The position numbers and the translations under genes are program-made. DNA of 64,000 bases, taken from assembly GCF_009707955.1 (NCBI RefSeq), contig NZ_WMDQ01000004.1:124001-188000 (forward strand), in the 5' to 3' direction. This DNA comes from Flavobacterium sp. LC2016-13. GTDB lineage: Bacteria; Bacteroidota; Bacteroidia; Flavobacteriales; Flavobacteriaceae. Under the pieces are notes generated by a model, which made no database searches, was not told the DNA's origin, and saw nothing but the letters and a program-made list of their open reading frames with translations. The first letter of the stretch is position 1, and every line of letters starts with the position of its first letter. Shown here one piece after another: positions 19,627-29,110 of this stretch.

Positions 19627-20582
19627 GGTTTCTCTTTTTGTAATTTATCTTCTATTGGTTCTTTTTTCGGCTCGTTGATTTCGTAAATCTCTTTTGCTAT
19701 TTCTACTGAGTATTCATTCGGGTAAATATTACCACCGTAAGATTTTGCATATACTTTGGTAAATTCTGCTCCAAAATAAAGAATAATTGCCGAATAATAG
19801 ACCCAAACTAAAATAATAATTACAGAACCCGCTGCACCGTAAACAGAAGCAACAGTTGAACTGCCTAAATAAAATCCGATGGCAAATTTACCAATCATAA
19901 AAAGTATAGCCGTAACGGTTGATCCTATAAAAGCATCTTTCCATTTTATTTTTCCATCCGGTAATGTTCTGAAAATAATTGTAAAAAGAAGTGTAATACT
20001 GGCAAGTACAATTACTATATTGACTATATAAAACAAATAAACGGTGCTCTCAGGAAAGTAAACCTTTAGACGTGAGCTAATTAAATCTAATGTTGTATTT
20101 AGCAAAAGACTGACTAACATTAAAAAACCTACTGAAGCAATCATTGAAAACGACATTAATCGATTTTGAATAAATTTTTTGACACCTTTATCAGGTTTGG
20201 CGCGTAATCCCCAAATAAAATTTATAGAACTTTGTATTTCGGCAAAAACTCCGGAAGCACCAATTAAAAGCATCACGATTCCGAATACGGTTGCAAAAAC
20301 ATTATCTCCAGATAATTGGACATTTTTTATAGCTTCCTGAATCTGAATTGCGGCACCATTTCCAACCAGTCCGTTGATTTGCCCATAAAGCTGTCCCGTA
20401 ACGGCATCTTCACCAAAGAAAAATCCACAGATTGTAATGATTATAATCAATAAAGGCGGTAATGCAAATATCGTATAATATGATAATGCGGCACTAAGTT
20501 TAATGGCGTTATCATCATTAAATTCTAAAAAGGTATTCTTTAAAAGAAACCATGATTTGGAGAATATACTTTTGACTTTCAC
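19623..20582 (-). CDS. YihY/BrkB family inner-membrane protein
   Basis: An inner-membrane protein of the YihY/BrkB family with about six membrane segments (LPPLLIIIITICGFFFG, VFATVFGIVMLLIGASGVF, MIASVGFLMLVSLLL, LFYIVNIVIVLASITLLF and two more) and the family signature AALSYYTIFALPPLL near the N-terminus. I place the start at the GTG at 20582, giving about 319 residues. A longer frame could begin at a TTG at 20657 but would add 25 polar residues unlike the family. The last 4 bases overlap the FMN reductase start. The protein was once named ribonuclease BN in error; transport or envelope roles are proposed, and the function here is unknown. Confidence 0.82.
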   Translation of the reverse strand: MKVKSIFSKSWFLLKNTFLEFNDDNAIKLSAALSYYTIFALPPLLIIIITICGFFFGEDAVTGQLYGQINGLVGNGAAIQIQEAIKNVQLSGDNVFATVFGIVMLLIGASGVFAEIQSSINFIWGLRAKPDKGVKKFIQNRLMSFSMIASVGFLMLVSLLLNTTLDLISSRLKVYFPESTVYLFYIVNIVIVLASITLLFTIIFRTLPDGKIKWKDAFIGSTVTAILFMIGKFAIGFYLGSSTVASVYGAAGSVIIILVWVYYSAIILYFGAEFTKVYAKSYGGNIYPNEYSVEIAKEIYEINEPKKEPIEDKLQKEKP

Positions 20583-20934
20583 GATACTTTTGGTTTTTAG
20601 ATATACTCTCAAATTTACGCAATAATGAAAAAATGTCAATTCTCGCTTTTTTGGCAAATCTTACATTTTTACCATGTTTTTGAAATTTAAATATCGTTTT
20701 GTTAAATTAATGCATAATCCCTACGGGATAATTTTACGTGTGATAATTAATTTCTACCCTATTTTACTCCTAACGGAGTATAACGAAATTTAATATCAGA
20801 TAAATTTCTTTCTCTTTATTTTTTTAATGTCAAAAATTAGACCTCTGCAAGAAATATTTCGTAGAGAATTAATATTGGTAAAAAACTAATAAACATGAGA
20901 TTGTCTAGTAGGGACTATATATTTTTAGAGGTAA
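20583..20934. other. Gene-free stretch with CCTACGG-type boxes
   Basis: These 352 bases hold no credible gene. They contain several short related boxes: ccctacggga near 20718, cctaacggag near 20768, ttcgtagagaa near 20859 and agtaggga near 20907, some of them self-complementary. The look is that of a dispersed Flavobacterium intergenic repeat rather than a promoter. The stretch separates two minus-strand genes and contains no clear terminator. Confidence 0.5.
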
Positions 20935-21612
20935 TTATTGATAATGACAAAATATCCCTTTATCATAAACCGTCCATAAACATGCTTTTTGATTCGCCGC
21001 TTTTAATGCACAGTTTGCCCAGGTATTACAAGTATAAAAAAGGCTATAACTTCCTTTGGCCTCATAAAAAGCATCTTTTTTCCCGTAGCTGTGCCCTTCT
21101 ATCCATTCCGGATTTGTTGGATTATTAAAACTGTCTGAAATATAAGAGACTAATTTTTGATAATTTTCTTTGGAGACTAAAATACGTTTGCAATCTTCGC
21201 CTTCACGAAGTTGTTTGAAAAATGTGGTATGCATTGCCGATGAACTTACTCCAAATACGGCTTTGAGTGCTGTGCTTGCTTTTAGATCTGACCATTCCGG
21301 AGTATCGAGATAAAAACCTTTATCGCCCCAACCGAAAGCTATAAAATTCATCAGTGAATCTTTTGATTGGGTTTGGTTAAACTGAATTTGATTTCGCCAG
21401 TCTTTGATTTCATTTTTTATAGGAACGACAATATCGGTGTGAACGCCATTTGAGAGAATGTAAATTGGAATTGCGTTTTGTTCTTCGACCTTGGCAATAT
21501 CTGAATTGACGGTGATTTTAGAAATCAGATAAACGGATAGTACATACAAAACAAGAAAACTGAAAATTCCGAAAAGTGTCCAGCCTAAAAATTTGAAAGT
21601 TTTTTGTAGCAT
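20935..21612 (-). CDS. TIGR02117 / DUF2459 family protein
   Basis: A 225-residue protein with one N-terminal membrane segment (about residues 10-32) and a periplasmic domain. The pattern ILSNGVHTDIVVP, FGWGDKGFYLDTPEW, SSSAMHTTFF and FYTCNTWANCALK is that of the TIGR02117/DUF2459 family. Conserved His and Cys residues (His in GVHTD, Cys in YTCNTW) resemble those of an NlpC/P60-like thiol hydrolase, but I cannot prove activity. It is transcribed alone on the minus strand. Confidence 0.85.
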   Translation of the reverse strand: MLQKTFKFLGWTLFGIFSFLVLYVLSVYLISKITVNSDIAKVEEQNAIPIYILSNGVHTDIVVPIKNEIKDWRNQIQFNQTQSKDSLMNFIAFGWGDKGFYLDTPEWSDLKASTALKAVFGVSSSAMHTTFFKQLREGEDCKRILVSKENYQKLVSYISDSFNNPTNPEWIEGHSYGKKDAFYEAKGSYSLFYTCNTWANCALKAANQKACLWTVYDKGIFCHYQ

Positions 21613-21788
21613 TTTGATTGTTTTTTTTAAATTAGTTATTGGTTGGTTTTTCTGTAACCAATTTTTGAGCCAAAATTTTGTTTGCTGAAAAATGATACAC
21701 GGATTTTACGAATTCGTTTTCGCGAAAGCGCGGATTTACACAGATTTTTTTATTCTCATTTTTTGTCAGGCTGACGTTTTTAAACATA
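21613..21788. repeat. Intergenic repeat-like segment upstream of the DUF2459 gene
   Basis: The segment contains a short hairpin (ttggtt paired with aaccaa near 21640-21662) and then a tract with cgaattcg, ttcgcgaa and gcgcgga near 21707-21733 followed by tttacacagattttt. The GC-richer palindromic words differ from the surrounding AT-rich DNA. I recall similar ggattNNacagattttt tracts scattered in Flavobacterium intergenic regions. Confidence 0.35.
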
Positions 21789-21820
21789 AAAAAACTGCTG
21801 AATTCCTCCAGCAGTTTTTT
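21789..21820 (-). terminator. Terminator downstream of ychF
   Basis: A hairpin with the stem aaactgctg/cagcagttt is flanked by A- and T-runs. It lies about 50 bases after the ychF stop on the minus strand. The flanks are symmetric, so it could also stop plus-strand transcription. Confidence 0.85.
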
Positions 21821-21869
21821 CTATATTCTTGACTCTTTGTTCTTTCTTCTAAAATCTCTAAAAAAAAAA

Positions 21870-22964
21870 TTAAACGTTAAAACGGAAATGCATTACATCA
21901 CCATCTTTCACAACATATTCTTTTCCTTCTACTTTGAATTTTCCTGCTTCTTTTGCTTTTGCTTCTGAACCGTATTGAACGTAATCTTCGTATGAAATAA
22001 CTTCGGCACGAATGAATCCTTTTTCAAAATCAGTATGGATAACTCCGGCTGCTTGTGGCGCTGTAGAACCAATGTTGATTGTCCAGGCACGAACTTCTTT
22101 TACACCAGCAGTAAAGTAAGTTTGTTGCTTTAATAATTTGTAAGCTGCACGAATTAAAACTGATGCTCCAGGCTCAGTTAATCCCATATCTTCAAGGAAA
22201 ACCTGACGCTCTTCGTAGCTTTCTAATTCTGTAATATCAGCCTCTGCTCCTACTGAAAGAATAATAACTTCAGCATCTTCATCTTTTACTAATTCACGAA
22301 CCTGATCTACATATTTGTTTCCGTTTACTGCTGAATTTTCATCAACATTACAAACATATAAAACTGGTTTTGCAGTAATTAATTGAAAAGATTCCATTAA
22401 AACTTCTTCATCATTACCTTGAGGTATAATTGTACGAGCTGATTTAGCTTGCAACAATGATTCTCTGATTCTGTCTAAAAGTGCTTTTTCAGTTTGTGCT
22501 TCTTTATTTCCTGTTTTAGCAGCACGATTTACTTTTTCTAAACGTTTTTCAACAGTTTCTAAATCTTTTAGCTGTAATTCGATATCGATTGTTTCTTTGT
22601 CACGAATTGGGTTTACATTTCCGTCAACGTGAACAATATTATCATTATCAAAACAACGTAAAACGTGAATGATAGCATTACACTCTCTGATGTTTCCTAA
22701 AAACTGGTTTCCAAGACCTTCACCTTTACTTGCTCCTTTTACCAAACCTGCAATATCTACAATATCTACGGTTGCCATTTGTACGCGTTCTGGTTTTACC
22801 AATTCTTCTAATTTATTGATTCTTGGATCCGGAACGTTTACAACACCAATATTAGGTTCGATTGTACAAAACGGAAAGTTCGCACTTTGCGCTTTTGCGT
22901 TAGATAAACAATTAAAAAGAGTCGATTTTCCAACATTTGGTAATCCTACAATTCCTGCTTTCAT
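21870..22964 (-). CDS. ychF: Ribosome-associated ATPase YchF (OBG family)
   Basis: A 364-residue P-loop protein of the OBG family. The P-loop is GLPNVGKST at 7-15, switch-type DIAGLVKGASKGEGLG is near 69-84, and the specificity motif is NVDE near residue 206 instead of the GTPase NKxD, which is the mark of YchF and its preference for ATP. A TGS domain forms the C-terminus (KEVRAWTINIGSTAPQAAG). YchF binds ribosomes and is redox-regulated in E. coli. It is a single gene with its own terminator and a promoter-like box about 160 bases upstream. Confidence 0.96.
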   Translation of the reverse strand: MKAGIVGLPNVGKSTLFNCLSNAKAQSANFPFCTIEPNIGVVNVPDPRINKLEELVKPERVQMATVDIVDIAGLVKGASKGEGLGNQFLGNIRECNAIIHVLRCFDNDNIVHVDGNVNPIRDKETIDIELQLKDLETVEKRLEKVNRAAKTGNKEAQTEKALLDRIRESLLQAKSARTIIPQGNDEEVLMESFQLITAKPVLYVCNVDENSAVNGNKYVDQVRELVKDEDAEVIILSVGAEADITELESYEERQVFLEDMGLTEPGASVLIRAAYKLLKQQTYFTAGVKEVRAWTINIGSTAPQAAGVIHTDFEKGFIRAEVISYEDYVQYGSEAKAKEAGKFKVEGKEYVVKDGDVMHFRFNV

Positions 22965-23123
22965 ATGTAGATAATTTTTGTTTTTTATTGATTTCGACCC
23001 TTGAAAACACTAAGATTATTAATTATGAATCAATTATTTAGCATTTAACTTAATCGAATTGTGATCGTTTTTTCCTATAATTTTTATTTTGCCAAAATGA
23101 TACATTTTGCCCTTAAAATTTTG

Positions 23124-23131
23124 CAAATATA
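23124..23131 (-). promoter_or_regulatory. TAnnTTTG promoter box for ychF
   Basis: On the minus strand this reads TATATTTG, a full match to the Bacteroidota -7 box TAnnTTTG. The nearest TTG -33 candidate is 23 bases upstream, slightly far. It would give ychF a leader of about 150 bases. Confidence 0.45.
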
Positions 23132-23295
23132 AGATTTAATAGCTCTTAAGTATACAAAAAATGACGATATATACTTTTTTACTACTTTTCTTAAAAAAAA
23201 TTAAACTTTATTGTAATGTTTTGTTAAATAATACTAATTTTATCACAATATTTAACAAACCACATACAAAATTTTTAACCAAAACAAGTTTTAAC

Positions 23296-26049
23296 ATGAA
23301 AAGAATTGCAATTTTATTTTTTCTATTCAACACCGTCTTTATTTTTGCGCAAAAGCAAGTTTCGGGTGTTGTAAAAGACAATACAGGAAACCCCCTGCCT
23401 GGTGTCAACATTATTGAAAAGGGAACTAATAACGGTGTTTCTACCGATATTGACGGATCATATAAAATAACTGTTAAAGAAGGCGCTTCATTAGTTTTTA
23501 CATATTTAGGGTATAGTAGCGTTACAAGATTAGCTAATACATCTCAAATTGATGTTTCATTATCTGAAGAAGGAGGACAAAATCTGGATGAAGTGGTCGT
23601 AACCGGATCACGAACAGCTGCCAGAAGTAACACCACAAGTGCGCTGCCTATCGACGTATTATCTTCTAAAGATTTAACTTCTACAGGACAAGCTACATTT
23701 GATAAGGCGTTACAGTACAAAATTCCATCTTTTAATACAGTACAAACTCCTGTAAATGATGCTACTTCATTACTGGATCCGTATGAGATTCGAAATTTAG
23801 GACCAAGTAGAACTTTAATCCTTATTAATGGTAAACGTAAAAACTTAAGTTCATTGCTTTATGTACAAACGTCTCCGGGACGTGGAGAAACAGGTGCAGA
23901 TATTTCTGCAATCCCAACAGATGCGATCGAAAGAGTTGAGATTCTTCGTGACGGAGCTTCTGCTCAATACGGTTCTGACGCCATTGCCGGAGTTATGAAC
24001 ATCATTTTAAAGAAAAACAACAGCGATGGATCTGCAACTCTAAGAAGTGGAATTACTTCTGAAGGTGACGGAGAAATGCTTGGCGTTAGTTTAAACAATG
24101 GTACAACAGTGGGCGAAAAAGGCTTTTTAAATTATACTATTGATTTTTCAAAAGTAAAATTAGCCAACAGACCAGGAACAGTTGATGCCGAAGGAGATGC
24201 AGGAGATTTTGGCGCTGATATTGCAGATGTCCAATCTTTTCTTGCCAGACGTCCGGATGCAGGAAACATCAATGGTTCTCCTGAAACAGCCGCTGCGAAA
24301 TTCTTAATTAATGGAGGAAGCGAAATCAGCGATAATACTAGTTTATATTATAATGCTGCTTATGTGTATAAAAAAGTAAAATCGTTTGCCAATTACAGAA
24401 CACCGTATTGGAGACCTTTATCTGGTGATCCTTATCTTAATGATTTATTTGGAAATGGTGACGCTGCTAATCCTTCGTATGATGGATATGGACCAACCTT
24501 TGAAGGAGATTTAAGTGATTATAATGGTACTCTTGGATTTAAAAGCGTGAAAAACGGATGGAATACAGACGCTAGTGTGACTGTAGGAGGAAACAAACAA
24601 ACGTACGCAGTAAACAACTCTGTTAACAGATCTGACTTACTTGATGACGACGGAAATAACATTTACAGAGAAAACAGTCCAATTTCGTTTAAACCGGGCG
24701 CTGTTTCTTTTAATCATTTAGTTGGAAATATCGACGTTTCTAAAATTTTATCAGATCAATTCAGTATTGGTCTTGGAACTGAGTTTAGATCAGAATATTT
24801 CACTGTTTATGAAGGAGATAAAGCTTCTTGGGATGGAATCGGTGCTGACTCTTTTGCAGGAAACAGACCTGAAAACTCAGGAAAATTTAATCGTTACAAT
24901 GTTGGTGTTTATTTAGATGTTGCTTTTGATGTTACAAAAGACTTTTTAATAAACGGAACAGTTCGTCACGAAGAATATAGCGATTTTGGTGGTGCGACAG
25001 TTTGGAAAGCAAGTACAAGATATAAATTCCTAGATGATAAAATAACGTTTAGAGGATCTGTTTCTACAGGTTTCAGAGCTCCAACATTACACCAGATTTA
25101 TACTCAAAAATCACAATATTCTTTTGTTCCTGGTCAGGGAATTCAAGTTAGTGGAATTGTTAATAACGTTTCACCTCAAGCTCGTAAGCTAGGTGTAAAT
25201 CAGTTGCAACCAGAAAAATCAACAAACATAACAATTGGTCTTGGAGCAAAACCTTTCAAAAATTTCAATATAACTGTTGATTACTACAATATTAAAATAG
25301 AAGACAGAGTAACATTAGGAGACAAACAATATGAAGTTGTTCCTGCTACAGGAGAAGTTATTGGTGATATTGCTTATTTTTCTAATGCTTTTGATTCGAG
25401 AACTAGTGGTTTGGATGTTGTTACAGGTTATAATAATATTGGTATCGGAGAAGGAAAATTGGGCTTTAACTTATCAGGAAATATTACTTTTGAAAACGAA
25501 AGAATTTCAGGTATGAAAAACAATAGTTCATTCAGTGATATTTTAAACTCACTTACTTTTACATCAAGACCTAAAACAAAATGGATCTTAGGTGTAAATT
25601 ATGAAATTGGCAAATTTGCTTTCTCTCTTAATAATACTTATTTCGGGAAATCTACTTTTAATCAAGATGGTTTAGTTTCTAATGAGGTTAGAGATGCAGA
25701 TGGAAATCTGGAAAGAAATCCTGATGGTGAAATAAGAAGAGATGATTCACAACCAAATCTTAAAACAGAATTCCTTGCTAAAATTGTTACTGATTTAGGA
25801 GTTAATTTTAATGCTACTGAAAAATTAACAATTGCATTAAATGTAAACAACTTATTTAATGTTTTGCCAGAATGGAAATTTGTAGCTGAAAATGAAGCCG
25901 GAGCTGCCTTATTAGCAGACCCAGCAGCTGTTAAAGGACAATCTAATTTAATTACATTCAACCAACGTTATTCGAGAATGACGTATGATGGTTCACATTT
26001 CAGTCAATTAGGTACAATATTTAATTTATCTTTAAATTATAAGTTCTAA
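23296..26049 (+). CDS. TonB-dependent outer-membrane receptor
   Basis: A 917-residue receptor when started at the ATG at 23296, which is followed directly by a good signal peptide (MKRIAILFFLFNTVFIFAQ). Upstream in-frame starts would add 45 unlikely residues. A carboxypeptidase-regulatory-like domain (about 20-97, VSGVVKDNTGNPLPGVNI) precedes the plug (DEVVVTGSRTAARS, then ERVEILRDGASAQYGSDAIAGVMNI near 258) and a 22-strand barrel ending SLNYKF. No SusD partner or enzyme gene is adjacent, so it is not part of a polysaccharide locus. It takes up an unknown siderophore, cofactor or peptide in a TonB-dependent way. Confidence 0.93.
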   Translation: MKRIAILFFLFNTVFIFAQKQVSGVVKDNTGNPLPGVNIIEKGTNNGVSTDIDGSYKITVKEGASLVFTYLGYSSVTRLANTSQIDVSLSEEGGQNLDEVVVTGSRTAARSNTTSALPIDVLSSKDLTSTGQATFDKALQYKIPSFNTVQTPVNDATSLLDPYEIRNLGPSRTLILINGKRKNLSSLLYVQTSPGRGETGADISAIPTDAIERVEILRDGASAQYGSDAIAGVMNIILKKNNSDGSATLRSGITSEGDGEMLGVSLNNGTTVGEKGFLNYTIDFSKVKLANRPGTVDAEGDAGDFGADIADVQSFLARRPDAGNINGSPETAAAKFLINGGSEISDNTSLYYNAAYVYKKVKSFANYRTPYWRPLSGDPYLNDLFGNGDAANPSYDGYGPTFEGDLSDYNGTLGFKSVKNGWNTDASVTVGGNKQTYAVNNSVNRSDLLDDDGNNIYRENSPISFKPGAVSFNHLVGNIDVSKILSDQFSIGLGTEFRSEYFTVYEGDKASWDGIGADSFAGNRPENSGKFNRYNVGVYLDVAFDVTKDFLINGTVRHEEYSDFGGATVWKASTRYKFLDDKITFRGSVSTGFRAPTLHQIYTQKSQYSFVPGQGIQVSGIVNNVSPQARKLGVNQLQPEKSTNITIGLGAKPFKNFNITVDYYNIKIEDRVTLGDKQYEVVPATGEVIGDIAYFSNAFDSRTSGLDVVTGYNNIGIGEGKLGFNLSGNITFENERISGMKNNSSFSDILNSLTFTSRPKTKWILGVNYEIGKFAFSLNNTYFGKSTFNQDGLVSNEVRDADGNLERNPDGEIRRDDSQPNLKTEFLAKIVTDLGVNFNATEKLTIALNVNNLFNVLPEWKFVAENEAGAALLADPAAVKGQSNLITFNQRYSRMTYDGSHFSQLGTIFNLSLNYKF

Positions 26050-26071
26050 GTTCAACTTTGCTTAAATATCA

Positions 26072-26103
26072 AAAAGGGTTGTCTTATGACAGCCCTTTTT
26101 TTT
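26072..26103 (+). terminator. Terminator of the TonB-dependent receptor gene
   Basis: The stem aaagggttgtc/gacagcccttt with a 4-base loop is followed by a run of T. It lies about 20 bases after the receptor stop. Confidence 0.9.
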
Positions 26104-26131
26104 ATAATTTTATAATTAAAAACAAATCGTT

Positions 26132-26878
26132 ATGGCAAATTTATATGACGGCAAAATGGCCGCGATTTACGATGCGATGTATCAAACTTTTGTCAATTAC
26201 GACGAAGAATATGCTTTTTATAATAATCTGATTCAGGAAAATAAAGGTTCGAGTACTCTCGAAATAGGAAGCGGAACCGGAAATCTCGCAAAACGATTCG
26301 AAGCAAACAATCATAATTATCAAGGTCTTGATTACAGCGATGATATGATTGCAATCGCAAAGGAACGCAACAAAAACTGCTCGTTCATACAAGGTGATAT
26401 GCGGGATTTTAAACTCGAAAAAACTGTAGATTCTATTTTAATTACCGGAAGATCGACAAGTTATCTTATTAATAATGATGATGTTAACAGAGCTTTTGAT
26501 TCTATTTATAAAAATCTAAATGAAAACGGAATTTTGATTTTCGATTTTATTGATGCGAACCGATTCATTCCTTTTACAAAAGAAAATCCTGTAATTATTC
26601 ATGAAGCCGAATTTGAGAACATTAATTATATAAGAGAAAGTCATTGGGATACCAACAATTCCTTAGAAAATTTCATGCTGGAATGGACGGCTCAATATTA
26701 CACGATTTTAAATGGCAAAAAAGAAGTTATAGAAAATGATTTTTCGACCGTTCGTGTTTTTACACTCAATGAAATTCAGCTTTTTCTTTATCTAAACAAT
26801 TTTGAAATACTCAAAACTATCGACAGAAAAACATATGCGTATGATACTTATGTTATCGTTGCAAAAAAAATAGCATAA
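26132..26878 (+). CDS. Class I SAM-dependent methyltransferase
   Basis: A 248-residue cytoplasmic methyltransferase. Motif I is LEIGSGTGNLAKRF at about 43-56; an acidic residue closes the next strand in YQGLDYSDDM; motif with FIQGDMRDF and later LIFDFIDANRF fit the Rossmann core. The substrate cannot be told from the sequence. It is a single gene between two terminators; the TonB-dependent receptor upstream is a separate unit. Confidence 0.85.
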   Translation: MANLYDGKMAAIYDAMYQTFVNYDEEYAFYNNLIQENKGSSTLEIGSGTGNLAKRFEANNHNYQGLDYSDDMIAIAKERNKNCSFIQGDMRDFKLEKTVDSILITGRSTSYLINNDDVNRAFDSIYKNLNENGILIFDFIDANRFIPFTKENPVIIHEAEFENINYIRESHWDTNNSLENFMLEWTAQYYTILNGKKEVIENDFSTVRVFTLNEIQLFLYLNNFEILKTIDRKTYAYDTYVIVAKKIA

Positions 26879-26880
26879 AA

Positions 26881-26912
26881 AAAATCCTGAATATAAATTC
26901 AGGGTTTTTTAT
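26881..26912. terminator. Bidirectional terminator between convergent genes
   Basis: The hairpin aaaatcctgaat/attcagggtttt with A- and T-runs on its flanks sits between the convergent methyltransferase gene and the carboxypeptidase-regulatory-like gene. It can serve both. Confidence 0.85.
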
Positions 26913-26926
26913 TTTTTATCGTAAAA

Positions 26927-28093
26927 TTACATTTTAAACTCTAGTCCGTCTATTAATGCTTTTTCTTCATCAGTAGCTGTAAAACCAGAGATATTCCAGT
27001 AATTCGTTAGGATTTTATTCTTTTTATTAAAAAGAGTTTTCTCTTTAAAAACGTCACTTTCGCTATATGTAAATTTCTGTTTGTTGAAATTTGTCGTGAT
27101 AAAACTATTTCTGACCTGAATATTTTTAACTGCTTTATCTTTCAAAACAAGATCATAACCTATTTCTTCATTCGAACTCAATAAATAATAATCTTCATCA
27201 TCGACCCTGTAATTTACTTTTACAATAGATCTGGTAATATTTTTAGCTCCAATTAATTTTTCTTCTTCAATTTCAGCAACCGTTCCGGGCGTTACGATTA
27301 TACTAAATTCTATAATTAGCTTTTTTTCCGGATCATATACAATTTCATAATTGTCGAGTGTTTTTTTAGATTTATTCAAAGGCGTTACAGACATTATATA
27401 CAAATCCTTATTACTAGGATGCCCTTTTGTAATAAAATCAAATTCCTTCTTCGCATTAGAATCTAAAATAGGATCAAAATATTTCAAATTTGAATAATTT
27501 TCCATGATATCATTCAAATTATAACCTTTCAAATCAGTACTTACATCTTCTTCTATCAAACCATAAGATCTGTTTTGTTCTACCAGTAATGTTGTATTGA
27601 CTTTTTTCTGATTTACATTAAATTGAAAATTTACAAGTCCGTCATTATAATAAGAGTATTTATTATCGAGCATAAAAAACTCTCTGACATAAACTTTAAG
27701 GCGATATGGCATTGCCAGTTTTTGTGCCGAATTAGAGACAATTTTTTGAAGAATTTTTTGTGGATTTTCTTTTGATAAAACAATTTCGTCTAGTTTGTTG
27801 TCTTTACTTTTTAGGTAAACAACAAATTCACCTTCTTTTAAAGTTAACCAACGAAGTGTTACATTTTCATAATTGGTTTCAGAAATCTGTACATTCGATC
27901 CGCCACTTAACACAAAAGTTACTTTGCCTTCCTGGTTACTTAATAAAATTTGCTTGGTTTTTAGTATAACAACTGTTGCATTTTCTATAGGCAGCTGTGT
28001 TTCAATATCTTTTACAACAATAGAATATTCTACATCCTGGGCAAAAACTGTGGCATTTATGAATATAATGAGTAAAATTATAAATCTCTTCAT
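26927..28093 (-). CDS. Carboxypeptidase-regulatory-like domain protein
   Basis: A 388-residue secreted protein when started at the ATG at 28093 (MKRFIILLIIFINATVFAQ, a clean signal peptide); a frame starting at 28120 adds nine polar residues. Residues about 22-100 form a carboxypeptidase-D regulatory-like beta-sandwich (VVKDIETQLPIENATVVIL). The rest is a beta-rich region of the kind that follows this domain in many Bacteroidota envelope proteins. No enzyme motif is visible. It is probably periplasmic or attached to the outer membrane; the function is unknown. Confidence 0.75.
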   Translation of the reverse strand: MKRFIILLIIFINATVFAQDVEYSIVVKDIETQLPIENATVVILKTKQILLSNQEGKVTFVLSGGSNVQISETNYENVTLRWLTLKEGEFVVYLKSKDNKLDEIVLSKENPQKILQKIVSNSAQKLAMPYRLKVYVREFFMLDNKYSYYNDGLVNFQFNVNQKKVNTTLLVEQNRSYGLIEEDVSTDLKGYNLNDIMENYSNLKYFDPILDSNAKKEFDFITKGHPSNKDLYIMSVTPLNKSKKTLDNYEIVYDPEKKLIIEFSIIVTPGTVAEIEEEKLIGAKNITRSIVKVNYRVDDEDYYLLSSNEEIGYDLVLKDKAVKNIQVRNSFITTNFNKQKFTYSESDVFKEKTLFNKKNKILTNYWNISGFTATDEEKALIDGLEFKM

Positions 28094-28198
28094 AGGACTA
28101 TTATTAAAATTATCAAACAAAGTCTTAAAATTTTCATCAAATTAACAAAAATAAAACATAAAACCCCAAGATTTTTATTAATAAAAAACATAATTGGC

Positions 28199-28232
28199 AA
28201 AAAAAATCCTGAGTTAGTACTCAGGATTATAT
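28199..28232 (-). terminator. Terminator after the 144-residue membrane protein gene
   Basis: A perfect palindromic stem (tcctgagt/actcagga) lies at 28206-28228, and the minus-strand side runs into a T-tract. It lies 7 bases after the stop of the membrane protein gene. Confidence 0.85.
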
Positions 28233-28238
28233 TTATAT

Positions 28239-28673
28239 CTAAAAAAAGTTCTTAATAAATCCAAGAATGAACAAAAACGCCAGAAGAAAAACGATTAATT
28301 CATTATAATCTATCCAATAATAAAATAAGCTGTAAATCTTGGTTTTGTAATCATATTCTTTATCAACAAGAACTGTAATCTTTTCATTTAACTCAAAATT
28401 GGTTACCAATCTTAACTCACCCTGATCACATCTAATAGTATCTCCATTTACATAATATTCAATCTCTGGAATTTCTCTACCAATTAAAACAGAGCCATGG
28501 CCGTCAGCTAAATGATTATTAGTAACAATTTTATGAAGCCCAATTATCTTTCCATCATAAAAATTGTAATTTTCAAAATTTGCAACTTTCAAATAAATAA
28601 AACCTGCGTAAACTAATAAAAAGGAGAACCTTACAGAATTGTTTTTGGCAAAATTCCGAAATTTATTCACCAT
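28239..28673 (-). CDS. Small membrane protein, unknown function
   Basis: A 144-residue protein with a membrane segment near residues 14-30 ([16 protein letters not shown]) and another at the C-terminus near 118-141 ([21 protein letters not shown]). Between them is a soluble beta-rich part ([19 protein letters not shown]). It starts 11 bases inside the end of the ferredoxin gene, so the two are translationally coupled. It is followed by a terminator. I do not recognise the family. Co-expression with a ferredoxin is the only hint at its job. Confidence 0.65.
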   Translation of the reverse strand: MVNKFRNFAKNNSVRFSFLLVYAGFIYLKVANFENYNFYDGKIIGLHKIVTNNHLADGHGSVLIGREIPEIEYYVNGDTIRCDQGELRLVTNFELNEKITVLVDKEYDYKTKIYSLFYYWIDYNELIVFLLAFLFILGFIKNFF

Positions 28674-29013
28674 GCAAGAACGCTTGTCTATTCAACAAGG
28701 TTTCTTCATCTTCTACGTGATTATCATCTGGTACGCAACAATCAACCGGACATACAGCAGCACATTGAGGTTCATCATGAAACCCTTTACATTCCGTACA
28801 TTTTCCAGGAACAATATAATATACTTCGTCAGAAATTGGAGTTTGAGCATCTTCTGCATCAATCTCAGTTCCGTCCGGTAAAATTACTTTTCCTGAAAGG
28901 CTGGTTCCATCTTTATATCTCCAATCGTCAGCTCCTTCATAAATTGCTGTATTTGGGCATTCTGGTTCACAAGCCCCACAGTTTATGCATTCGTCAGTTA
29001 TAATTATTGCCAT
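28663..29013 (-). CDS. 2[4Fe-4S] dicluster ferredoxin
   Basis: A 116-residue electron carrier. The first cluster motif is [12 protein letters not shown] (Cys9, 12, 15, 19). The second is spread over [18 protein letters not shown] near residues 75-95, with a longer insert between the cysteines as in Allochromatium-type ferredoxins; further Cys residues follow (DCC). An insert of about 45 acidic residues separates the two motifs. It is cytoplasmic. It is divergent from the acyl-CoA reductase gene with only 149 bases between, and overlaps the small membrane protein gene. Confidence 0.93.
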   Translation of the reverse strand: MAIIITDECINCGACEPECPNTAIYEGADDWRYKDGTSLSGKVILPDGTEIDAEDAQTPISDEVYYIVPGKCTECKGFHDEPQCAAVCPVDCCVPDDNHVEDEETLLNRQAFLHGE

Positions 29014-29029
29014 TGTTTTTTTAGTCTTA

Positions 29030-29110
29030 AAGTTAAAAGTCTTAAAGTTCTAAAGTCAAAAAAAGACATTACTAGCTTTTGACCTAATGACTTTTGACTT
29101 TCGACTTATT
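29030..29110. repeat. Inverted word-repeat between ferredoxin and acyl-CoA reductase genes
   Basis: The left arm contains repeated agtcttaaagtt/taaagtc words and the right arm holds the matching gacttttgactttcgact words, so the stretch can fold into a long imperfect hairpin. It lies between two divergent starts, not at a gene end. The -33 TTG of the plus-strand promoter lies inside the right arm. Confidence 0.6.

Noticed and set aside
20583..20657. N-terminal extension of the YihY-type protein from a TTG at 20657
   Set aside because: The added 25 residues are polar and unlike the family; the GTG at 20582 gives the expected N-terminus.
23161..23295. N-terminal extension of the TonB-dependent receptor
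   Set aside because: It would place 45 residues before a perfect signal peptide that begins at the ATG at 23296.
26132..26878. Operon of the receptor with the methyltransferase
   Set aside because: A strong terminator at 26072-26103 separates the two genes.
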